NCBI RefSeq assembly: GCF_002237755.1
Contig: NZ_MWSJ01000016.1
Span: forward strand, 1 to 64,000
From: Lysinibacillus sp. KCTC 33748
Lineage (GTDB): Bacteria; Bacillota; Bacilli; Bacillales_A; Planococcaceae
DNA length: 64,000 nucleotides
Reading direction: 5' to 3'
Shown: positions 1-10,176 of the stretch, piece by piece
How positions within the stretch are numbered: the first letter of the stretch is position 1
Layout: every line of letters starts with the position of its first letter
Translations under genes and position numbers: made by a program
Notes under the pieces: model-generated
The model's database searches: none
What the model saw: the letters and a program-made list of their open reading frames with translations, nothing else
Told to the model about the DNA's origin: nothing

Positions 1-77
1 CGAACACGGAAGTTAAGCTCTTTAGCGCCGATGGTAGTTGGGGGCTTCCCCCTGTGAGAGTAGGACGTCGCTAGGCA
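1..77 (+). rRNA. rrf: 5S ribosomal RNA, 3' part
   Basis: The window opens inside a 5S rRNA gene; the 5' part lies outside. The visible part carries the conserved CGAACACGGAAGTTAAGC segment, the GATGGTAGT loop and the final GTGAGAGTAGGACGTCGC arm ending in GCTAGGCA. A factor-independent terminator follows at once, so this is the last gene of an rRNA operon. No tRNA genes follow it. Confidence 0.95.
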
Positions 78-81
78 CCTT

Positions 82-113
82 AAAAAGTCGAGGATATATT
101 CCTCGGCTTTTTT
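82..113 (+). terminator. rRNA operon terminator
   Basis: Stem AGTCGAGGA / TCCTCGGCT around a short AT loop, followed by TTTTTTG. It lies just after the 5S gene and ends the rRNA transcript. Confidence 0.9.
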
Positions 114-199
114 GTTTTATAAAAAGATAAAATTATTAAAAGTTAAAATTCACATAATGAAAAAATAGGTTGTATACTATACGTCGAGAAATGACTATA

Positions 200-282
200 A
201 TGGAGCGACACTCCTGCCGAGAAAACTAGCATAGCAGACTGTCTGTGTAGTGTTTATGGAGGAAGCTACTCATTCTGTCTAT
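200..282. repeat. Decayed copy of a Bacillales intergenic repeat (tentative)
   Basis: The segment beginning GGAGCGACACTCCTGC and continuing to GGAGGAAGCTACTC resembles, in order, the better kept element at 15380-15508 (GACTCCCGCGGG...GAGGAAGCGGCTCG). The match is loose. The DNA from 283 to 480 contains no ORF, tRNA or structured RNA that I recognise. Confidence 0.35.
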
Positions 283-489
283 AGAAACAAAGGCTACAGA
301 TAGGAATCTAACGAATAGGTGGATAGAACGTCGTACAACTTGCTGAGATGCTTGAAAATATGCGTAGTCGGTCGCCAGAACGTTTCAAACGGAAGCCTCA
401 CAGTGTGCATCGCCTCAATATATAAAATATATCCATCACTTATTGCTCAAAGAATGAAATAGGGCAAGTTTTACTAGCAAATTATGTAG

Positions 490-660
490 TTGAAAATTGT
501 TTGTATCTATAATATATATCTAGGAGGACTAGGAATAATTAGTGCGATTTTTGGCATTAAAGCTGATTTTCGTCGAGTTCTTATTGTGCTTAATATTTTT
601 TATTGTTCCTTTTCTTAGGTGTATACGTAATGGGGTTTCAACACCTTAATAAAGAACTGC
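490..660 (+). pseudogene. Frameshifted remnant of a small hydrophobic protein
   Basis: From TTG at 490 a frame reads 42 codons, including LGGLGIISAIFGIK and RRVLIVLNIFY, to a TAG at 616. The next frame continues the hydrophobic character (LGVYVMGFQHLNKEL) up to the terminator at 651. This looks like the C-terminal piece of a small membrane protein broken by a one-base shift. The family cannot be named, and chance hydrophobicity of AT-rich DNA is the alternative. Confidence 0.3.
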
Positions 661-684
661 AGATATTGTCTCTGCAGTTCTTTT
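651..684 (+). terminator. Factor-independent terminator
   Basis: Stem AAAGAACTGCAGA / TCTGCAGTTCTTT with loop TATTGTC, followed by a long T-rich run. It ends the decayed reading frame upstream, which supports that a gene once stood there. Confidence 0.75.
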
Positions 685-716
685 AATTTTTTTTAAAATT
701 GTAACTGTAAAGCACA

Positions 717-1005
717 GATTACCAAAAGTTAAGAATGGCATTTATTTAACGTAGACCATTACCAAATAGTTGAAGTGAAGGTGTTCGGCTCCTTGCGAAA
801 TAGCGTCACAGACGAGTCCCTGTAGAGAGCCAGAAAGGGAATGAAGGTTAAACCTATCACATCCTGTGAGAACGCCTTTGTGACCAACATCGCGTCGTTG
901 CTGAGGCTTCTCTTTCTCACAACTACTGGCGCAAGCGGTTTATCGGACACCCTCAGGAAAGTGCCCAGTCAGAATGGAAATCAACCTAACGTTAGGGTGA
1001 AGAGC
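717..1005. repeat. Dispersed element A, copy 1
   Basis: Contains the family landmarks in order: ACCAAAAGTT near the left end, GGAATGAAGGTTAAACC, the CACATCCTGTGAGAACGCC core, CTCAGGAAAGTGCCCAG and the exit motif GGAAATCAACC. The terminal inverted repeats are degenerate here. Short ORFs in both strands of this segment (759-950 minus, 841-1032 plus) come from the repeat and are not credible genes. It separates the rRNA operon from yebG. Confidence 0.7.
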
Positions 1006-1107
1006 ATTTTATTAACAAATCAAACATACTAATGGGTCAAACTAAAGGTATAATGAAACTCATAAGAGGAAAAAATTATTGGATACAAGATCGAAAGGAA
1101 GAAAGAT

Positions 1108-1302
1108 TTGGGAAAAAAGCAAATTTGGTATGAAGTAGAAGAAAATGAGTCAATTGAAGATTGTTTGGAAAGAATGCGTCAAGATGGCTATATGGCAGTG
1201 GGAAGAAAAGAAGAACCTATTTTTCACTTAGTCAATGGAGAACCAACGTATTTGCGTCAAAAAATACAATTTAAAGCGATGAACTGCCAAGAATCCGAGT
1301 GA
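1108..1302 (+). CDS. yebG: NETI-motif protein (YebG family)
   Basis: A 64-residue protein of unknown function in the NETI-motif family found next to purE in Bacillus. The core ENESIEDCLERMRQDGYMAV is followed by GRKEEPIF, the conserved family block; the tail QKIQFKAMNC is variable. It starts at TTG 1108 with an AAAGGAAG ribosome-binding site about 5-12 bases upstream; no better ATG exists. A TATAAT-like -10 sits at about 1049. It ends just before the PurBoxes of the purine operon, the same position as yebG in B. subtilis. Identification rests on motif and synteny. Confidence 0.85.
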   Translation: MGKKQIWYEVEENESIEDCLERMRQDGYMAVGRKEEPIFHLVNGEPTYLRQKIQFKAMNCQESE

Positions 1303-1311
1303 TTTTGACTA

Positions 1312-1357
1312 AAATCCGAACGTTTATAAATACCTAAAATAAAATGTTCGCATTTTT
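1312..1357 (+). promoter_or_regulatory. Paired PurR boxes
   Basis: AAATCCGAACGTT (CCGAAC at 1316-1321) is followed, in inverted orientation, by AAATGTTCGCATT (GTTCGC at 1346-1351). Two convergent CGAAC cores about 24 bases apart, just upstream of the -35, is the arrangement known for the B. subtilis purine repressor PurR, which is released by PRPP. Supports adenine/PRPP-dependent repression of the operon. Confidence 0.8.
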
Positions 1358-1360
1358 GCA

Positions 1361-1389
1361 TTGACGATAGTGGAATGACTTGTTAAAAT
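1361..1389 (+). promoter_or_regulatory. Sigma-A promoter of the purine operon
   Basis: TTGACG (1361-1366), 17-base spacer, TAAAAT (1384-1389). It lies directly after the PurBoxes and about 25 bases before the riboswitch aptamer, so transcription would begin near 1396. Confidence 0.8.
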
Positions 1390-1412
1390 GTGAGAAGGAA
1401 AAACAAATAAAT

Positions 1413-1480
1413 CCCACATATATGCTAGAGGATTGGCTCTAGTGTCTCTACCCGGCACCGTAAATGCCGGACTATGCGGG
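1413..1480 (+). ncRNA. Purine riboswitch aptamer, guanine class
   Basis: Contains the conserved signature in order: CCCACATATA (P1 and J1/2), GTCTCTACC (P2 to J2/3), CCGTAAATGCC (L3 and P3) and GGACTATGCGGG (J3/1 and P1). The pyrimidine in GACTATG is C, which in this family specifies guanine or hypoxanthine instead of adenine (adenine aptamers have GATTATG). Expected to shut off the operon when guanine is plentiful. Confidence 0.92.
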
Positions 1481-1552
1481 AAAGCACTTTTGGCATGTTA
1501 CGGAAGGGTGTGTGTACAGAAATGTACATTCGCATATTCTTTTCATAATAAG

Positions 1553-1613
1553 TCCTCAAGTAAGCTGCTTTCACGTGTATGGTAGGGAGTAGTTTATTTG
1601 AGGATTTTCTTTG
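1553..1613 (+). terminator. Riboswitch expression-platform terminator
   Basis: Long stem TCCTCAAGTAAGCTGCT / AGTAGTTTATTTGAGGA with some G-U pairs, followed by TTTTCTTTG. It lies about 70 bases after the aptamer, where the expression platform of the purine riboswitch is expected; the intervening 1481-1550 would form the antiterminator or linker. Confidence 0.8.
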
Positions 1614-1623
1614 TTTAATTTAG

Positions 1624-1752
1624 ATCAGAGGGTGTAACATCCACTGATATAAGTTAAAGCCTCCGGCGGATGTCACGGAAATCGGAAAGGAGTTCTTTGT
1701 GCTAGCACAAAACCGATTTCGGACGCAATTATGCAGAGGCCTAATTGATTAA
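1624..1752. repeat. Dispersed palindromic element B, copy 1
   Basis: Begins with an imperfect TCAG...CTGA hairpin (1626-1647), then TTAAAGCCTCCGGCGGATGT, a stem CGGAAATCGG / CCGATTTCGG enclosing a second small hairpin (TTTGTGCTAGCACAAA), and closes with GACGCAATTATGCAGAGGC. A nearly identical copy lies at 20281-20402. It sits between the riboswitch terminator and purE, inside the transcribed leader. Confidence 0.8.
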
Positions 1753-1817
1753 GTAAAGAATTGTAGTAGCTTTAATATATTTGATCATTTTTCTAACGTT
1801 AAAAAGGAGCGACAATC

Positions 1818-2306
1818 ATGAATCCGAAAATCGGTGTCATTATGGGGAGTTCAAGTGACTGGGAAACAATGAAACATGCATGTGATATTTTAGATGAATT
1901 ACAAGTACCATACGAGAAAAAGGTAGTGTCTGCACATCGTACTCCTGACTTAATGTTTGAGTATGCAGAATCAGCACGTGAGCGAGGAATTCAAGTAATT
2001 ATCGCTGGTGCAGGTGGAGCTGCACATTTACCAGGAATGGTAGCAGCTAAAACAACGTTACCGGTAATCGGAGTACCTGTGCAATCTCGTGCTCTTAACG
2101 GTCTTGATTCACTATTATCAATCGTTCAAATGCCTGGAGGTGTACCTGTAGCAACAGTAGCGATTGGCAAAGCAGGAGCGACGAATGCAGGCTTGCTTGC
2201 AGCACAAATTTTATCGACAACAGATGCACAGCTTGCTAATAAACTAGATGCTAGACGTGAAGCCACGAAGCAACAAGTACTGGAAAGCACAGGTGACTTA
2301 GTGTGA
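1818..2306 (+). CDS. purE: N5-carboxyaminoimidazole ribonucleotide mutase
   Basis: Converts N5-CAIR, the product of PurK, to CAIR in IMP synthesis; cytosolic, octameric in the family. At 162 residues it is the usual class I length. The nucleotide-binding loop GSSSDWETM (10-18), SAHRTPDL with catalytic-site His40, and the [15 protein letters not shown] segment are intact. Starts at ATG 1818 after AAAAAGGAGCGAC. It is the first gene of the operon behind the riboswitch, and its stop overlaps the purK GTG by four bases, indicating coupled translation. Confidence 0.97.
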   Translation: MNPKIGVIMGSSSDWETMKHACDILDELQVPYEKKVVSAHRTPDLMFEYAESARERGIQVIIAGAGGAAHLPGMVAAKTTLPVIGVPVQSRALNGLDSLLSIVQMPGGVPVATVAIGKAGATNAGLLAAQILSTTDAQLANKLDARREATKQQVLESTGDLV

Positions 2307-3427
2307 CAAAGATAATTTATCCAGGGCAGACGATAGGCATTATCGGAGGAGGGCAACTTGGTCGTATGATGGCACTTGCTGCAAAAGAGGCCGGCTTTAA
2401 AGTTGCTGTTCTTGAACCATTAATGGATTCACCATGTGGACAGGTTGCGGATGTTCGTATTGTAGCACCATATGATGATGAGGCAGCTTTAGAAGAACTT
2501 GCTGAGGTAAGTGACGTTATAACGTATGAGTTTGAAAACATCGATTATGATGGCTTAAAACGTTTAACACAAATGGCTTACGTACCACAAGGAGCAGAGC
2601 TAGTACGCATTACACAAAACCGTGTGACTGAAAAAGAAGCGATTATGAACGCAGGTTGTCCGGTAGCCCCTTATTTGGTTGTAAATACATATGAAGAATT
2701 ACTAGCCAATATCGATATGATTAGTTATCCTTGTATAGTCAAAACAGCAAGAGGTGGTTACGATGGCAAGGGACAGCAGCTTTTAAAATCTGCAGAAGAC
2801 CTATCGTTAGCAAATGGGCTTTTCTCTCATTCACAATGTATTGTTGAGGGATTTGTACCTTTCGTTAAAGAGGTGTCTGTCATTGTTCAAAGAAACGGTA
2901 ATGGTGAATCATATTGTCAGCCAGTTGGAGAAAATATTCATGTTCATCATATTTTACATGAAACGATCGTGCCAGCTCGTATAAAAGAGGAAACAGCAAA
3001 GGCTGCAGAGCGCGAAGCTTTGAAAATAGCTGATTACTTAAATTTAGTGGGCACATTAGCAGTAGAAATGTTTGTATTAGAAGATGGTGGAATTGTTATT
3101 AATGAATTAGCACCAAGACCTCATAATTCAGGTCACTATTCAATAGAAGCATGTAATGTTTCACAATTCCATCAGCATATACGCGCTATTTGTGGTTGGC
3201 CATTGCGTAAACCACAACTTTGGGCACCATCAATTATGATAAATGTTTTAGGGCAACATGTCATGCCACTTAGTAACTCAATTGCTAAATATCCTGAATG
3301 GTCTATACATCTTTATGGGAAAGCTGAAGCTAAGGTGAACCGTAAGATGGGCCACGTAACGATTATGACGAAAAACTTAGAAGAAACACTACAACAAATC
3401 GAGAGTTCTGGTATTTGGCCAGAATAG
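2303..3427 (+). CDS. purK: N5-carboxyaminoimidazole ribonucleotide synthase
   Basis: ATP- and bicarbonate-dependent carboxylation of AIR to N5-CAIR, the substrate of PurE. ATP-grasp enzyme of 374 residues: N-terminal [14 protein letters not shown] nucleotide loop (11-24), central GGYDGKGQ, and the metal-binding [14 protein letters not shown] near residue 268. GTG start at 2303 inside the GTGA overlap with purE. The purB gene begins 13 bases downstream with its own GGAG site. Confidence 0.96.
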   Translation: MTKIIYPGQTIGIIGGGQLGRMMALAAKEAGFKVAVLEPLMDSPCGQVADVRIVAPYDDEAALEELAEVSDVITYEFENIDYDGLKRLTQMAYVPQGAELVRITQNRVTEKEAIMNAGCPVAPYLVVNTYEELLANIDMISYPCIVKTARGGYDGKGQQLLKSAEDLSLANGLFSHSQCIVEGFVPFVKEVSVIVQRNGNGESYCQPVGENIHVHHILHETIVPARIKEETAKAAEREALKIADYLNLVGTLAVEMFVLEDGGIVINELAPRPHNSGHYSIEACNVSQFHQHIRAICGWPLRKPQLWAPSIMINVLGQHVMPLSNSIAKYPEWSIHLYGKAEAKVNRKMGHVTIMTKNLEETLQQIESSGIWPE

Positions 3428-3440
3428 AAGGAGAAACGCA

Positions 3441-4736
3441 ATGATCGAACGTTACACAAGACCCGAAATGGGCGCAATTTGGACAGAACAAAATAAATAT
3501 CAAGCTTGGCTAGAGGTTGAAATTTTAGCATGTGAGGCTTGGGCAGAATTAGGCGACATTCCAAAAGAAGATGTAGCTAAAATCCGTGAAAATGCTTCAT
3601 TCGATGTGGATCGTATTTTAGAGATTGAAAAAGAAACACGTCATGATGTTGTAGCATTCACTCGTGCCGTATCTGAAACACTTGGTGATGAGCGAAAATG
3701 GGTGCACTATGGTTTAACTTCAACGGACGTAGTCGATACAGCCCTTTCTTTTTTAATTAAACAAGCAAATGATATTCTACGTAAAGACATCATGAATTTC
3801 ATTGACATTATAGCAGCGAAAGCGAAAGAGTATAAGCATACGGTCATGATGGGACGTACACACGGTGTTCATGCTGAGCCAACAACTTTCGGCTTAAAAT
3901 TAGCTTTATGGTATGAAGAAATGAAGCGTAACTTAGAGCGCTTTGAAGCAGCAGCAAAAGTAATTGAAACAGGAAAAATGTCTGGTGCAGTTGGAACATA
4001 TGCCAATATCGATCCTCGAGTTGAGCAATATGTATGCGCTAAATTAGGACTTACAGCATCACCTATTTCAACACAAACATTACAACGTGATCGCCATGCA
4101 CAGTATTTTGGGGCGTTGGCATTAATCGCAACATCAATAGAGAAATTTGCAACAGAGATTCGAGGCTTGCAAAAATCTGAAACACGTGAAGTTGAGGAAG
4201 GATTTGCAAAAGGGCAAAAAGGTTCGTCAGCGATGCCTCATAAACGAAATCCAATCGGGTCTGAAAACATGGTTGGTATGTCACGTTTAATGCGTGGCTA
4301 TATGCTAACGGCTTATGAAAACGTAGCATTATGGCATGAGCGTGATATTTCACATTCATCTGCAGAGCGTGTTATTTTACCGGATGCAACAATTACACTT
4401 AACTATATGTTAAATCGCTTCGGTAACATTGTGAAAAACTTAACAGTATTCCCTGAAAACATGAAACGTAATATGGGTCGCACTTTTGGTCTAATTTACT
4501 CTCAACGCATCTTATTAGCACTTATCGATAAAGGGTTAGTGCGTGAGGAAGCGTATGATACAGTACAACCTTTAGCGATGCAGGCGTGGGATGAGCAAGT
4601 TCAGTTCCGTACGTTAGTCGATGCAAGTGAAAAAATCACATCGTATTTAACGAAAGAAGAGCTTGATGAGTGCTTCGACTACAACTACCATTTACAGCAT
4701 GTAGATATGATTTTTGAGCGTCTTGGACTTAACTAA
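3441..4736 (+). CDS. purB: Adenylosuccinate lyase
   Basis: Fumarase-superfamily lyase acting twice in purine synthesis: it splits SAICAR to AICAR and adenylosuccinate to AMP, releasing fumarate. The 431-residue chain has [23 protein letters not shown] and the superfamily signature [11 protein letters not shown] (flexible catalytic loop, near residue 262). Starts at ATG 3441 after AAGGAGAAACGC. About 100 bp containing a perfect 30-bp palindrome separate it from purC, in contrast with the near-zero spacing of most other genes in the operon. Confidence 0.97.
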   Translation: MIERYTRPEMGAIWTEQNKYQAWLEVEILACEAWAELGDIPKEDVAKIRENASFDVDRILEIEKETRHDVVAFTRAVSETLGDERKWVHYGLTSTDVVDTALSFLIKQANDILRKDIMNFIDIIAAKAKEYKHTVMMGRTHGVHAEPTTFGLKLALWYEEMKRNLERFEAAAKVIETGKMSGAVGTYANIDPRVEQYVCAKLGLTASPISTQTLQRDRHAQYFGALALIATSIEKFATEIRGLQKSETREVEEGFAKGQKGSSAMPHKRNPIGSENMVGMSRLMRGYMLTAYENVALWHERDISHSSAERVILPDATITLNYMLNRFGNIVKNLTVFPENMKRNMGRTFGLIYSQRILLALIDKGLVREEAYDTVQPLAMQAWDEQVQFRTLVDASEKITSYLTKEELDECFDYNYHLQHVDMIFERLGLN

Positions 4737-4768
4737 CATTGATTGAGTAGAGCCACTAGCGGATGTTA

Positions 4769-4798
4769 CAGAATTGAATCGTATACGATTCAATTCTG
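4769..4798. repeat. Perfect 30-bp palindrome between purB and purC
   Basis: CAGAATTGAATCGTA is followed immediately by its exact reverse complement, with no loop. The preceding AGAGCCACTAGCGGATGTTA resembles the start of element B (AAAGCCTCCGGCGGATGTCA), so it is probably a shortened, diverged copy of that family. No T-run follows, so a simple terminator role is unlikely. It may act as an RNA stability or processing stem within the operon transcript. Confidence 0.75.
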
Positions 4799-4840
4799 AA
4801 CAATACGCGTGTATTTCATAATATCAGGGGGAGTAACGAA

Positions 4841-5551
4841 ATGACTACAGGTCAACTTTTGTATGAAGGTAAAGCAAAAAAATTGTATACAACAGAGGAG
4901 CCAGATGTGTTACTCGTTGAATACAAGAATAGTGCAACAGCATTTAATGGTGAGAAAAAAGAAGAAATTGAAGGTAAAGGCGTATTAAATAATCGCATTA
5001 CCTCTCTAATTTTCGAAAAATTGCAAGCTAACGGAATTGCGTCACATTTCGTGAAACAATTATCTGATACGCAGCAGCTTGTAAAAAAGGTAGATATTAT
5101 TCCTATAGAGGTCGTAGTTCGTAATATAGCAGCAGGTAGCTTAGCGAAACGTCTCGGTTTGGAGGAAGGTACACCATTAAAACGCCCAATCGTTGAGTTT
5201 TATTATAAAGACGATGAACTAGGCGATCCGCTCATTACGACGGAGCATATTGACGTACTTGATCTTGCAACACCTGAGGAAGTGACAGCCATTTATGATG
5301 GAGCAATTGTAGTTAACGAAGTTATGCAACCTATATTTGCAGATGTCAACGTTACACTAATTGACTTTAAATTAGAGTTTGGACGTGACAATGATGGAAA
5401 TGTACTGTTGGCAGATGAAATATCACCAGATACATGCAGACTTTGGGATGCAACTACAAAGCAAAAGTTAGACAAAGATGTCTTTCGTAGAGACCTTGGT
5501 AATTTAACTGAAGTTTATACTATTATACTTTCTAGACTCGGAGGCAAATAA
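4841..5551 (+). CDS. purC: SAICAR synthetase
   Basis: Joins CAIR and aspartate using ATP to give SAICAR, the substrate of PurB. The 236-residue protein has the N-terminal YEGKAKKLY motif, [14 protein letters not shown] (family signature 1) and [13 protein letters not shown] (signature 2). Starts at ATG 4841 after CAGGGGGAGTAACGA. purS begins two bases after its stop. Confidence 0.97.
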   Translation: MTTGQLLYEGKAKKLYTTEEPDVLLVEYKNSATAFNGEKKEEIEGKGVLNNRITSLIFEKLQANGIASHFVKQLSDTQQLVKKVDIIPIEVVVRNIAAGSLAKRLGLEEGTPLKRPIVEFYYKDDELGDPLITTEHIDVLDLATPEEVTAIYDGAIVVNEVMQPIFADVNVTLIDFKLEFGRDNDGNVLLADEISPDTCRLWDATTKQKLDKDVFRRDLGNLTEVYTIILSRLGGK

Positions 5552-5553
5552 CA

Positions 5554-5802
5554 ATGAAAAAAGTTAAAATTTACGTAACATTACGTGAGAGCATTCTTGA
5601 TCCACAAGGTTCAGCTGTACAAGGTTCTTTAGTGAAAATGGGTTACGCTGAAGTAGAAGATTTACGTATTGGTAAATATCTTGAACTAGCAATTAAAGAT
5701 ACAGAACGTGATATTGATACTCTAGTAAAAGAAATGTGTGAAAAGGTTTTAACTAACGTTGTAATCGAAGACTACCGTTACGAAGTCGAGGAGGCTAACT
5801 AA
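5554..5802 (+). CDS. purS: Phosphoribosylformylglycinamidine synthase subunit PurS
   Basis: Small structural subunit of the three-part FGAM synthase found in Gram-positives, bridging PurL and the glutaminase PurQ. The 82 residues match the family in length and in the pattern [17 protein letters not shown]...[12 protein letters not shown]. Starts at ATG 5554, with a GGAGG site inside the end of purC. purQ follows after two bases, so the three subunit genes are translated in a tight row. Confidence 0.96.
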   Translation: MKKVKIYVTLRESILDPQGSAVQGSLVKMGYAEVEDLRIGKYLELAIKDTERDIDTLVKEMCEKVLTNVVIEDYRYEVEEAN

Positions 5803-5804
5803 TC

Positions 5805-6488
5805 ATGAAATTCGCAGTACTCGTGTTCCCTGGGTCAAACTGTGATATCGATATGTATCATGCGATTAAAGACGAGCTAGGTGAAGAAGTAGAATATGTA
5901 TGGCATACAGCAACAGATTTAAGTGGCTTTGATGGTATTTTAGTACCGGGAGGCTTCTCATACGGAGATTACCTTCGCTGTGGTGCGATGGCCAATCAAT
6001 CTAATATTATGGCAGAGGTCAAAAAGGCAGCTGATGCTGGGAAGCCGGTATTAGGAGTATGTAATGGATTCCAAATCCTAACTGAAGCAGGTTTATTACC
6101 AGGTGCATTACTTCGAAACAAAAATTTGAAATTCATGTGCCGCACAATCCAGCTTAAAGTTGAAAACAATAATACATTATTCACAAACCAATATGAGCAA
6201 GGTCAAGTAATCAATATTCCAATTGCACATGGTGAAGGTAACTACTACTGTGACGAGGAAACTTTACAAGCATTAAAAGATAACAATCAAATCGTGTTTA
6301 CATACTCAGGCGAAAATCCAAACGGTTCTTTAGAAGATATCGCGGGGATTATAAACGAGCGCGGCAATGTACTAGGTATGATGCCTCACCCAGAGCGAGC
6401 TGTTGATGCACTGGTGGGCGGAGCAGACGGTCTAGCAGTATTTAAATCAATTGTGAAGCAGTGGAGGGAAAATCATGTCAACAACTAA
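5805..6488 (+). CDS. purQ: FGAM synthase glutaminase subunit
   Basis: Class I glutamine amidotransferase that supplies ammonia to PurL. The 227 residues include FPGSNCD near the N-terminus, [13 protein letters not shown], the nucleophile elbow GVCNGFQ (Cys86) and the His/Glu pair in [10 protein letters not shown] near residue 195. ATG at 5805 after a GAGG site. The 3' end overlaps purL by 14 bases. Confidence 0.97.
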   Translation: MKFAVLVFPGSNCDIDMYHAIKDELGEEVEYVWHTATDLSGFDGILVPGGFSYGDYLRCGAMANQSNIMAEVKKAADAGKPVLGVCNGFQILTEAGLLPGALLRNKNLKFMCRTIQLKVENNNTLFTNQYEQGQVINIPIAHGEGNYYCDEETLQALKDNNQIVFTYSGENPNGSLEDIAGIINERGNVLGMMPHPERAVDALVGGADGLAVFKSIVKQWRENHVNN

Positions 6489-8709
6489 GTTTGAGCCAAC
6501 AGCACAGCAAATTAAAGATCAAAAGCTATACGCTGGTATGGGAATGTCAGACGAAGAATTTGCAATGGTAGAAGGTATTTTAGGACGTCTACCAAACTGG
6601 ACAGAGACAGGTCTTTTCTCAGTAATGTGGTCTGAGCACTGCTCATACAAAAATTCAAAACCAGTGTTACGTAAATTCCCTACGAAGGGTCCACAAGTTT
6701 TACAAGGTCCAGGTGAAGGTGCTGGTATCGTAGACATTGGTGATGAACAAGCAGTTGTATTTAAAATGGAATCGCATAACCATCCTTCAGCAATTGAGCC
6801 TTATCAAGGTGCTGCCACAGGTGTTGGTGGTATTATCCGTGACGTTTTCTCAATGGGTGCGCGTCCAATTGCAATGCTGAACTCACTACGATTTGGCGAA
6901 TTAAAGTCAGCACGTGGTAAATATTTATTTGAAGAAGTTGTTGCTGGTATCGCAGGCTATGGTAACTGTATCGGAATTCCTACAGTAGGTGGCGAGATTC
7001 AATTCGATCCTTGCTATGAAGGTAATCCATTAGTTAATGCAATGTGTGTAGGTTTAATTGACCACAAAGATATTCAACGTGGAATCGCAGCTGGTGTAGG
7101 GAATACAGTCATGTATGTTGGTGCTAAAACAGGTCGTGACGGTATCCATGGTGCAACATTTGCCTCTGAGGAGTTAACTGAAGAATCTGAGAACCAACGT
7201 CCTGCAGTACAAGTAGGAGATCCATTTATGGAGAAACTTTTACTTGAAGCATGTTTAGAAGTTGTAAAATCTGACGCTCTAGTAGGTATTCAAGACATGG
7301 GTGCTGCTGGTCTTACTTCTTCATCAGCAGAAATGGCTTCTAAGGCTGGTTCTGGTGTAGAAATGAACTTAGACTTAGTACCTCAACGTGAAACAGGTAT
7401 GACAGCATATGAAATGATGTTATCTGAATCTCAGGAGCGTATGCTACTTGTTGTGAAAAAAGGTCGCGAAGATGAAATTAAAGCGATTTTCGATAAATAT
7501 GATTTAGATGCTGTGGCAATTGGTCGAGTGACTGATGATAAAATGCTTCGCCTTTTACATAACGGTGAAGTTGTAGCGGAAGTACCTGCTGATGCACTGG
7601 CAGAAGATGCACCAGTTTATCATAAGCCATCTGCAGAGCCTGCTTACTATGCAGAGTTCCAGGCGATGGAAAACACAGAACCAGCGGTAACAGATTACAA
7701 AGAAACATTAAATGCACTTTTAAAAGCGCCAACAGTTGCTTCAAAAGAATGGGTTTACGATCAATATGATTATCAAGTTCGTACATCAACAGTCGTTGCG
7801 CCAGGTTCTGATGCAGCCGTTATCCGTGTGCGCGGTACGAACAAAGGATTAGCAATGACTACAGACTGTAACTCTCGTTATATTTTCCTAGATCCAGAAG
7901 TAGGCGGTGCCATTGCAGTAGCTGAGGCAGCTCGTAATATCGTAGCAACTGGTGGTACACCATTAGCGATTACTGACTGCTTGAACTTCGGCAATCCTGA
8001 GAAACCAGAAATCTTCTGGCAAATTGAAAAATCAGCTGATGGTATTTCAGCGGCTTGTACAGCACTGAATTCACCAGTAATCGGTGGTAACGTGTCTCTT
8101 TATAACGAACGTTCTGGTGAAGCGGTTTACCCAACACCAACAATCGGTATGGTTGGACTAATTGAAGATTTAGCACATGTAACAACTCAAGAAGTAAAAG
8201 CTGCTGGTGATGTAGTATTTGTGGTCGGCGATACAAAAACTGAATTCGGTGGTTCGGAACTTCAAAAATTATTCAATAATGGGGTTATTTCAGGGAAAGC
8301 ACCAGCGATTGACCTACAGATCGAAGCTGCCCGTCAACAAGCATTACTTAAAGCAATTAAAGCAGGAATCGTACAATCTGCACATGATGTAGCAGAAGGT
8401 GGTCTTGCAGTGGCGCTAGCTGAAACAACATTTGGCGCTAATGACTTAGGTCTTGATGTGACATTAACAGGCTCTGCTACAACAGCATTATTCAGTGAAA
8501 CACAATCTCGTTTCGTTGTAACAGTGAAAGAAGAAAATGCATCTGCATTTGTAGAAATTGTAAAAGACGCAAAGAAAATTGGTGTCGTAACAAACGATGC
8601 GCTTGTTAAAATCAACGGTGACAACGGTGTGCTTGTAGAAGGTACAGTGGAGGAATTCCGTTCTAATTGGAAAGGAGCAATCCCATGCTTGCTGAACTCA
8701 GAGGCTTAA
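6475..8709 (+). CDS. purL: FGAM synthase synthetase subunit
   Basis: Makes FGAM from FGAR, ATP and the ammonia delivered by PurQ. At 744 residues it is the small (Gram-positive) PurL, lacking the fused glutaminase of the 1,300-residue enterobacterial form; this fits the separate purS and purQ. Motifs seen: [40 protein letters not shown] and GARPIA. ATG at 6475 is preceded by GTGGAGGG. It overlaps purQ upstream and purF downstream (25 bases). Confidence 0.97.
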   Translation: MSTTKFEPTAQQIKDQKLYAGMGMSDEEFAMVEGILGRLPNWTETGLFSVMWSEHCSYKNSKPVLRKFPTKGPQVLQGPGEGAGIVDIGDEQAVVFKMESHNHPSAIEPYQGAATGVGGIIRDVFSMGARPIAMLNSLRFGELKSARGKYLFEEVVAGIAGYGNCIGIPTVGGEIQFDPCYEGNPLVNAMCVGLIDHKDIQRGIAAGVGNTVMYVGAKTGRDGIHGATFASEELTEESENQRPAVQVGDPFMEKLLLEACLEVVKSDALVGIQDMGAAGLTSSSAEMASKAGSGVEMNLDLVPQRETGMTAYEMMLSESQERMLLVVKKGREDEIKAIFDKYDLDAVAIGRVTDDKMLRLLHNGEVVAEVPADALAEDAPVYHKPSAEPAYYAEFQAMENTEPAVTDYKETLNALLKAPTVASKEWVYDQYDYQVRTSTVVAPGSDAAVIRVRGTNKGLAMTTDCNSRYIFLDPEVGGAIAVAEAARNIVATGGTPLAITDCLNFGNPEKPEIFWQIEKSADGISAACTALNSPVIGGNVSLYNERSGEAVYPTPTIGMVGLIEDLAHVTTQEVKAAGDVVFVVGDTKTEFGGSELQKLFNNGVISGKAPAIDLQIEAARQQALLKAIKAGIVQSAHDVAEGGLAVALAETTFGANDLGLDVTLTGSATTALFSETQSRFVVTVKEENASAFVEIVKDAKKIGVVTNDALVKINGDNGVLVEGTVEEFRSNWKGAIPCLLNSEA

Positions 8710-10109
8710 ACGAAGAATGTGGGGTGTTTGGTATTTGGGGTAACCCAAATCCAGCACACCTTAGTTATTACGGGCTTCATGCTCTTCAACACCGTGGCCA
8801 AGAAGGCGCTGGAATCGTCGTTTCTGACAGTCAGCATCTTCGCGCGGTGAAAGGCGAAGGACTAGTTAATGATGTTTTCAACGAAGACAAATTAAAGGCA
8901 GTGGACGGCAAAGCAGCAATTGCCCATGTCCGTTATACGACTGCTGGAGGTGGCGGTATTGAAAATGTACAGCCGTTATTATTCCACTCGTCAACTGGTA
9001 GCCTTTCAATTGCTCATAACGGTAATTTAGTCAATGCAGCGCACTTAAAACAGTATTTAGAGCGTCAAGGTAGTATTTTCCATTCTAGCTCTGATACTGA
9101 AGTGCTTGGGCATCTTATTAAGAAAAGCTCGCTTTCACCATTCCGTGCAAAGGTGAAAAATGCCCTTTCATTATTAAAGGGTGCTTACTCGTTCTTAATT
9201 ATGACTAAAGATGAAATGCTTGTCGCACGTGATCCACATGGTTTACGTCCATTATCTCTTGGAAAGCTAGGAGATGGTTGGGTTGTGGCCTCTGAAACTT
9301 GTGCATTTGATTTAATAGGTGCAGAATTTGTTCGTTCTGTTGAACCTGGTGAGTTATTAATTATTAACGATGAAGGTGTAAAATCTGATCGTTTTGTAGA
9401 GATGGATAAACGTGCAATGTGCGCGATGGAGTACGTATATTTAGCACGTCCTGATTCTGATATTGATGGTATTAACGTCCACATGGCGCGTAAACGTATG
9501 GGAAAACAGCTTGCTCGTGAATGTGCACATATTGAAGCTGATGTTGTTACAGGTGTCCCTGACTCAAGTATTTCAGCAGCAATCGGCTTTGCAGAGGAAA
9601 GCGGAATTCCATATGAACTAGGTCTTATTAAAAATCGTTATGTAGGCCGTACATTTATCCAACCGACACAGGAATTACGTGAACGCGGTGTGAAAATGAA
9701 GCTTTCTCCAGTTGTTCAAGTCGTAAAAGGTAAACGAGTAGTGATGGTGGACGATTCGATTGTTCGTGGTACAACTTCACGACGTATTGTAAAAATGTTA
9801 AAAGATGCAGGGGCAGCAGAAGTTCATGTTGTGATTTCTTCGCCACCGATGACGGATCCTTGCTATTATGGCATCGATACTTCAACACATGAAGAATTGA
9901 TTGCTTCTAGCCACAATGTAGATGAAATCCGTGAAACTATCGGAGCTGATTCACTAACATTTCTTTCCGTTGAGGGCATGGTGGAGACGATTGCAAGACC
10001 TTATGAAGATGAAAACCGAGGATTATGCCTAGCATGCTTTACAGGTAAATATCCAACAGAAATTTTCCCAGATACAATCTTACCGCATGAAAAAGAACTA
10101 TTACGTTAA
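8685..10109 (+). CDS. purF: Amidophosphoribosyltransferase
   Basis: Committing step of purine synthesis: PRPP plus glutamine to phosphoribosylamine. I place the start at ATG 8685, after GGAAAGGAGC, not at the in-frame TTG 8667; this gives [19 protein letters not shown], matching the 11-residue propeptide of the B. subtilis enzyme whose removal exposes the catalytic Cys. The four [4Fe-4S] cysteine contexts are present (MCAMEYV, DPCYYG, LCLACF), as is the PRPP loop [14 protein letters not shown]. 474 residues. In the family, AMP/GMP inhibit the enzyme and oxygen inactivates its cluster. Confidence 0.96.
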   Translation: MLAELRGLNEECGVFGIWGNPNPAHLSYYGLHALQHRGQEGAGIVVSDSQHLRAVKGEGLVNDVFNEDKLKAVDGKAAIAHVRYTTAGGGGIENVQPLLFHSSTGSLSIAHNGNLVNAAHLKQYLERQGSIFHSSSDTEVLGHLIKKSSLSPFRAKVKNALSLLKGAYSFLIMTKDEMLVARDPHGLRPLSLGKLGDGWVVASETCAFDLIGAEFVRSVEPGELLIINDEGVKSDRFVEMDKRAMCAMEYVYLARPDSDIDGINVHMARKRMGKQLARECAHIEADVVTGVPDSSISAAIGFAEESGIPYELGLIKNRYVGRTFIQPTQELRERGVKMKLSPVVQVVKGKRVVMVDDSIVRGTTSRRIVKMLKDAGAAEVHVVISSPPMTDPCYYGIDTSTHEELIASSHNVDEIRETIGADSLTFLSVEGMVETIARPYEDENRGLCLACFTGKYPTEIFPDTILPHEKELLR

Positions 10110-10176
10110 GAAAAACATCTAAATACATCTAGCAATGATGACAGATCTAGATTTGGATGATAAGGAGGAACTCTGC

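Noticed and set aside
283-480. Possible structured RNA after the rRNA operon
   Set aside because: Checked by eye against RNase P, 6S, SRP and tmRNA landmarks; none fit, and the left part looks like decayed repeat DNA.
759-1032. Two 63-codon ORFs on opposite strands
   Set aside because: Produced by element A copy 1; no ribosome site or homology.
8667-8684. TTG 8667 as purF start
   Set aside because: It overlaps the ribosome site; ATG 8685 reproduces the known 11-residue propeptide.
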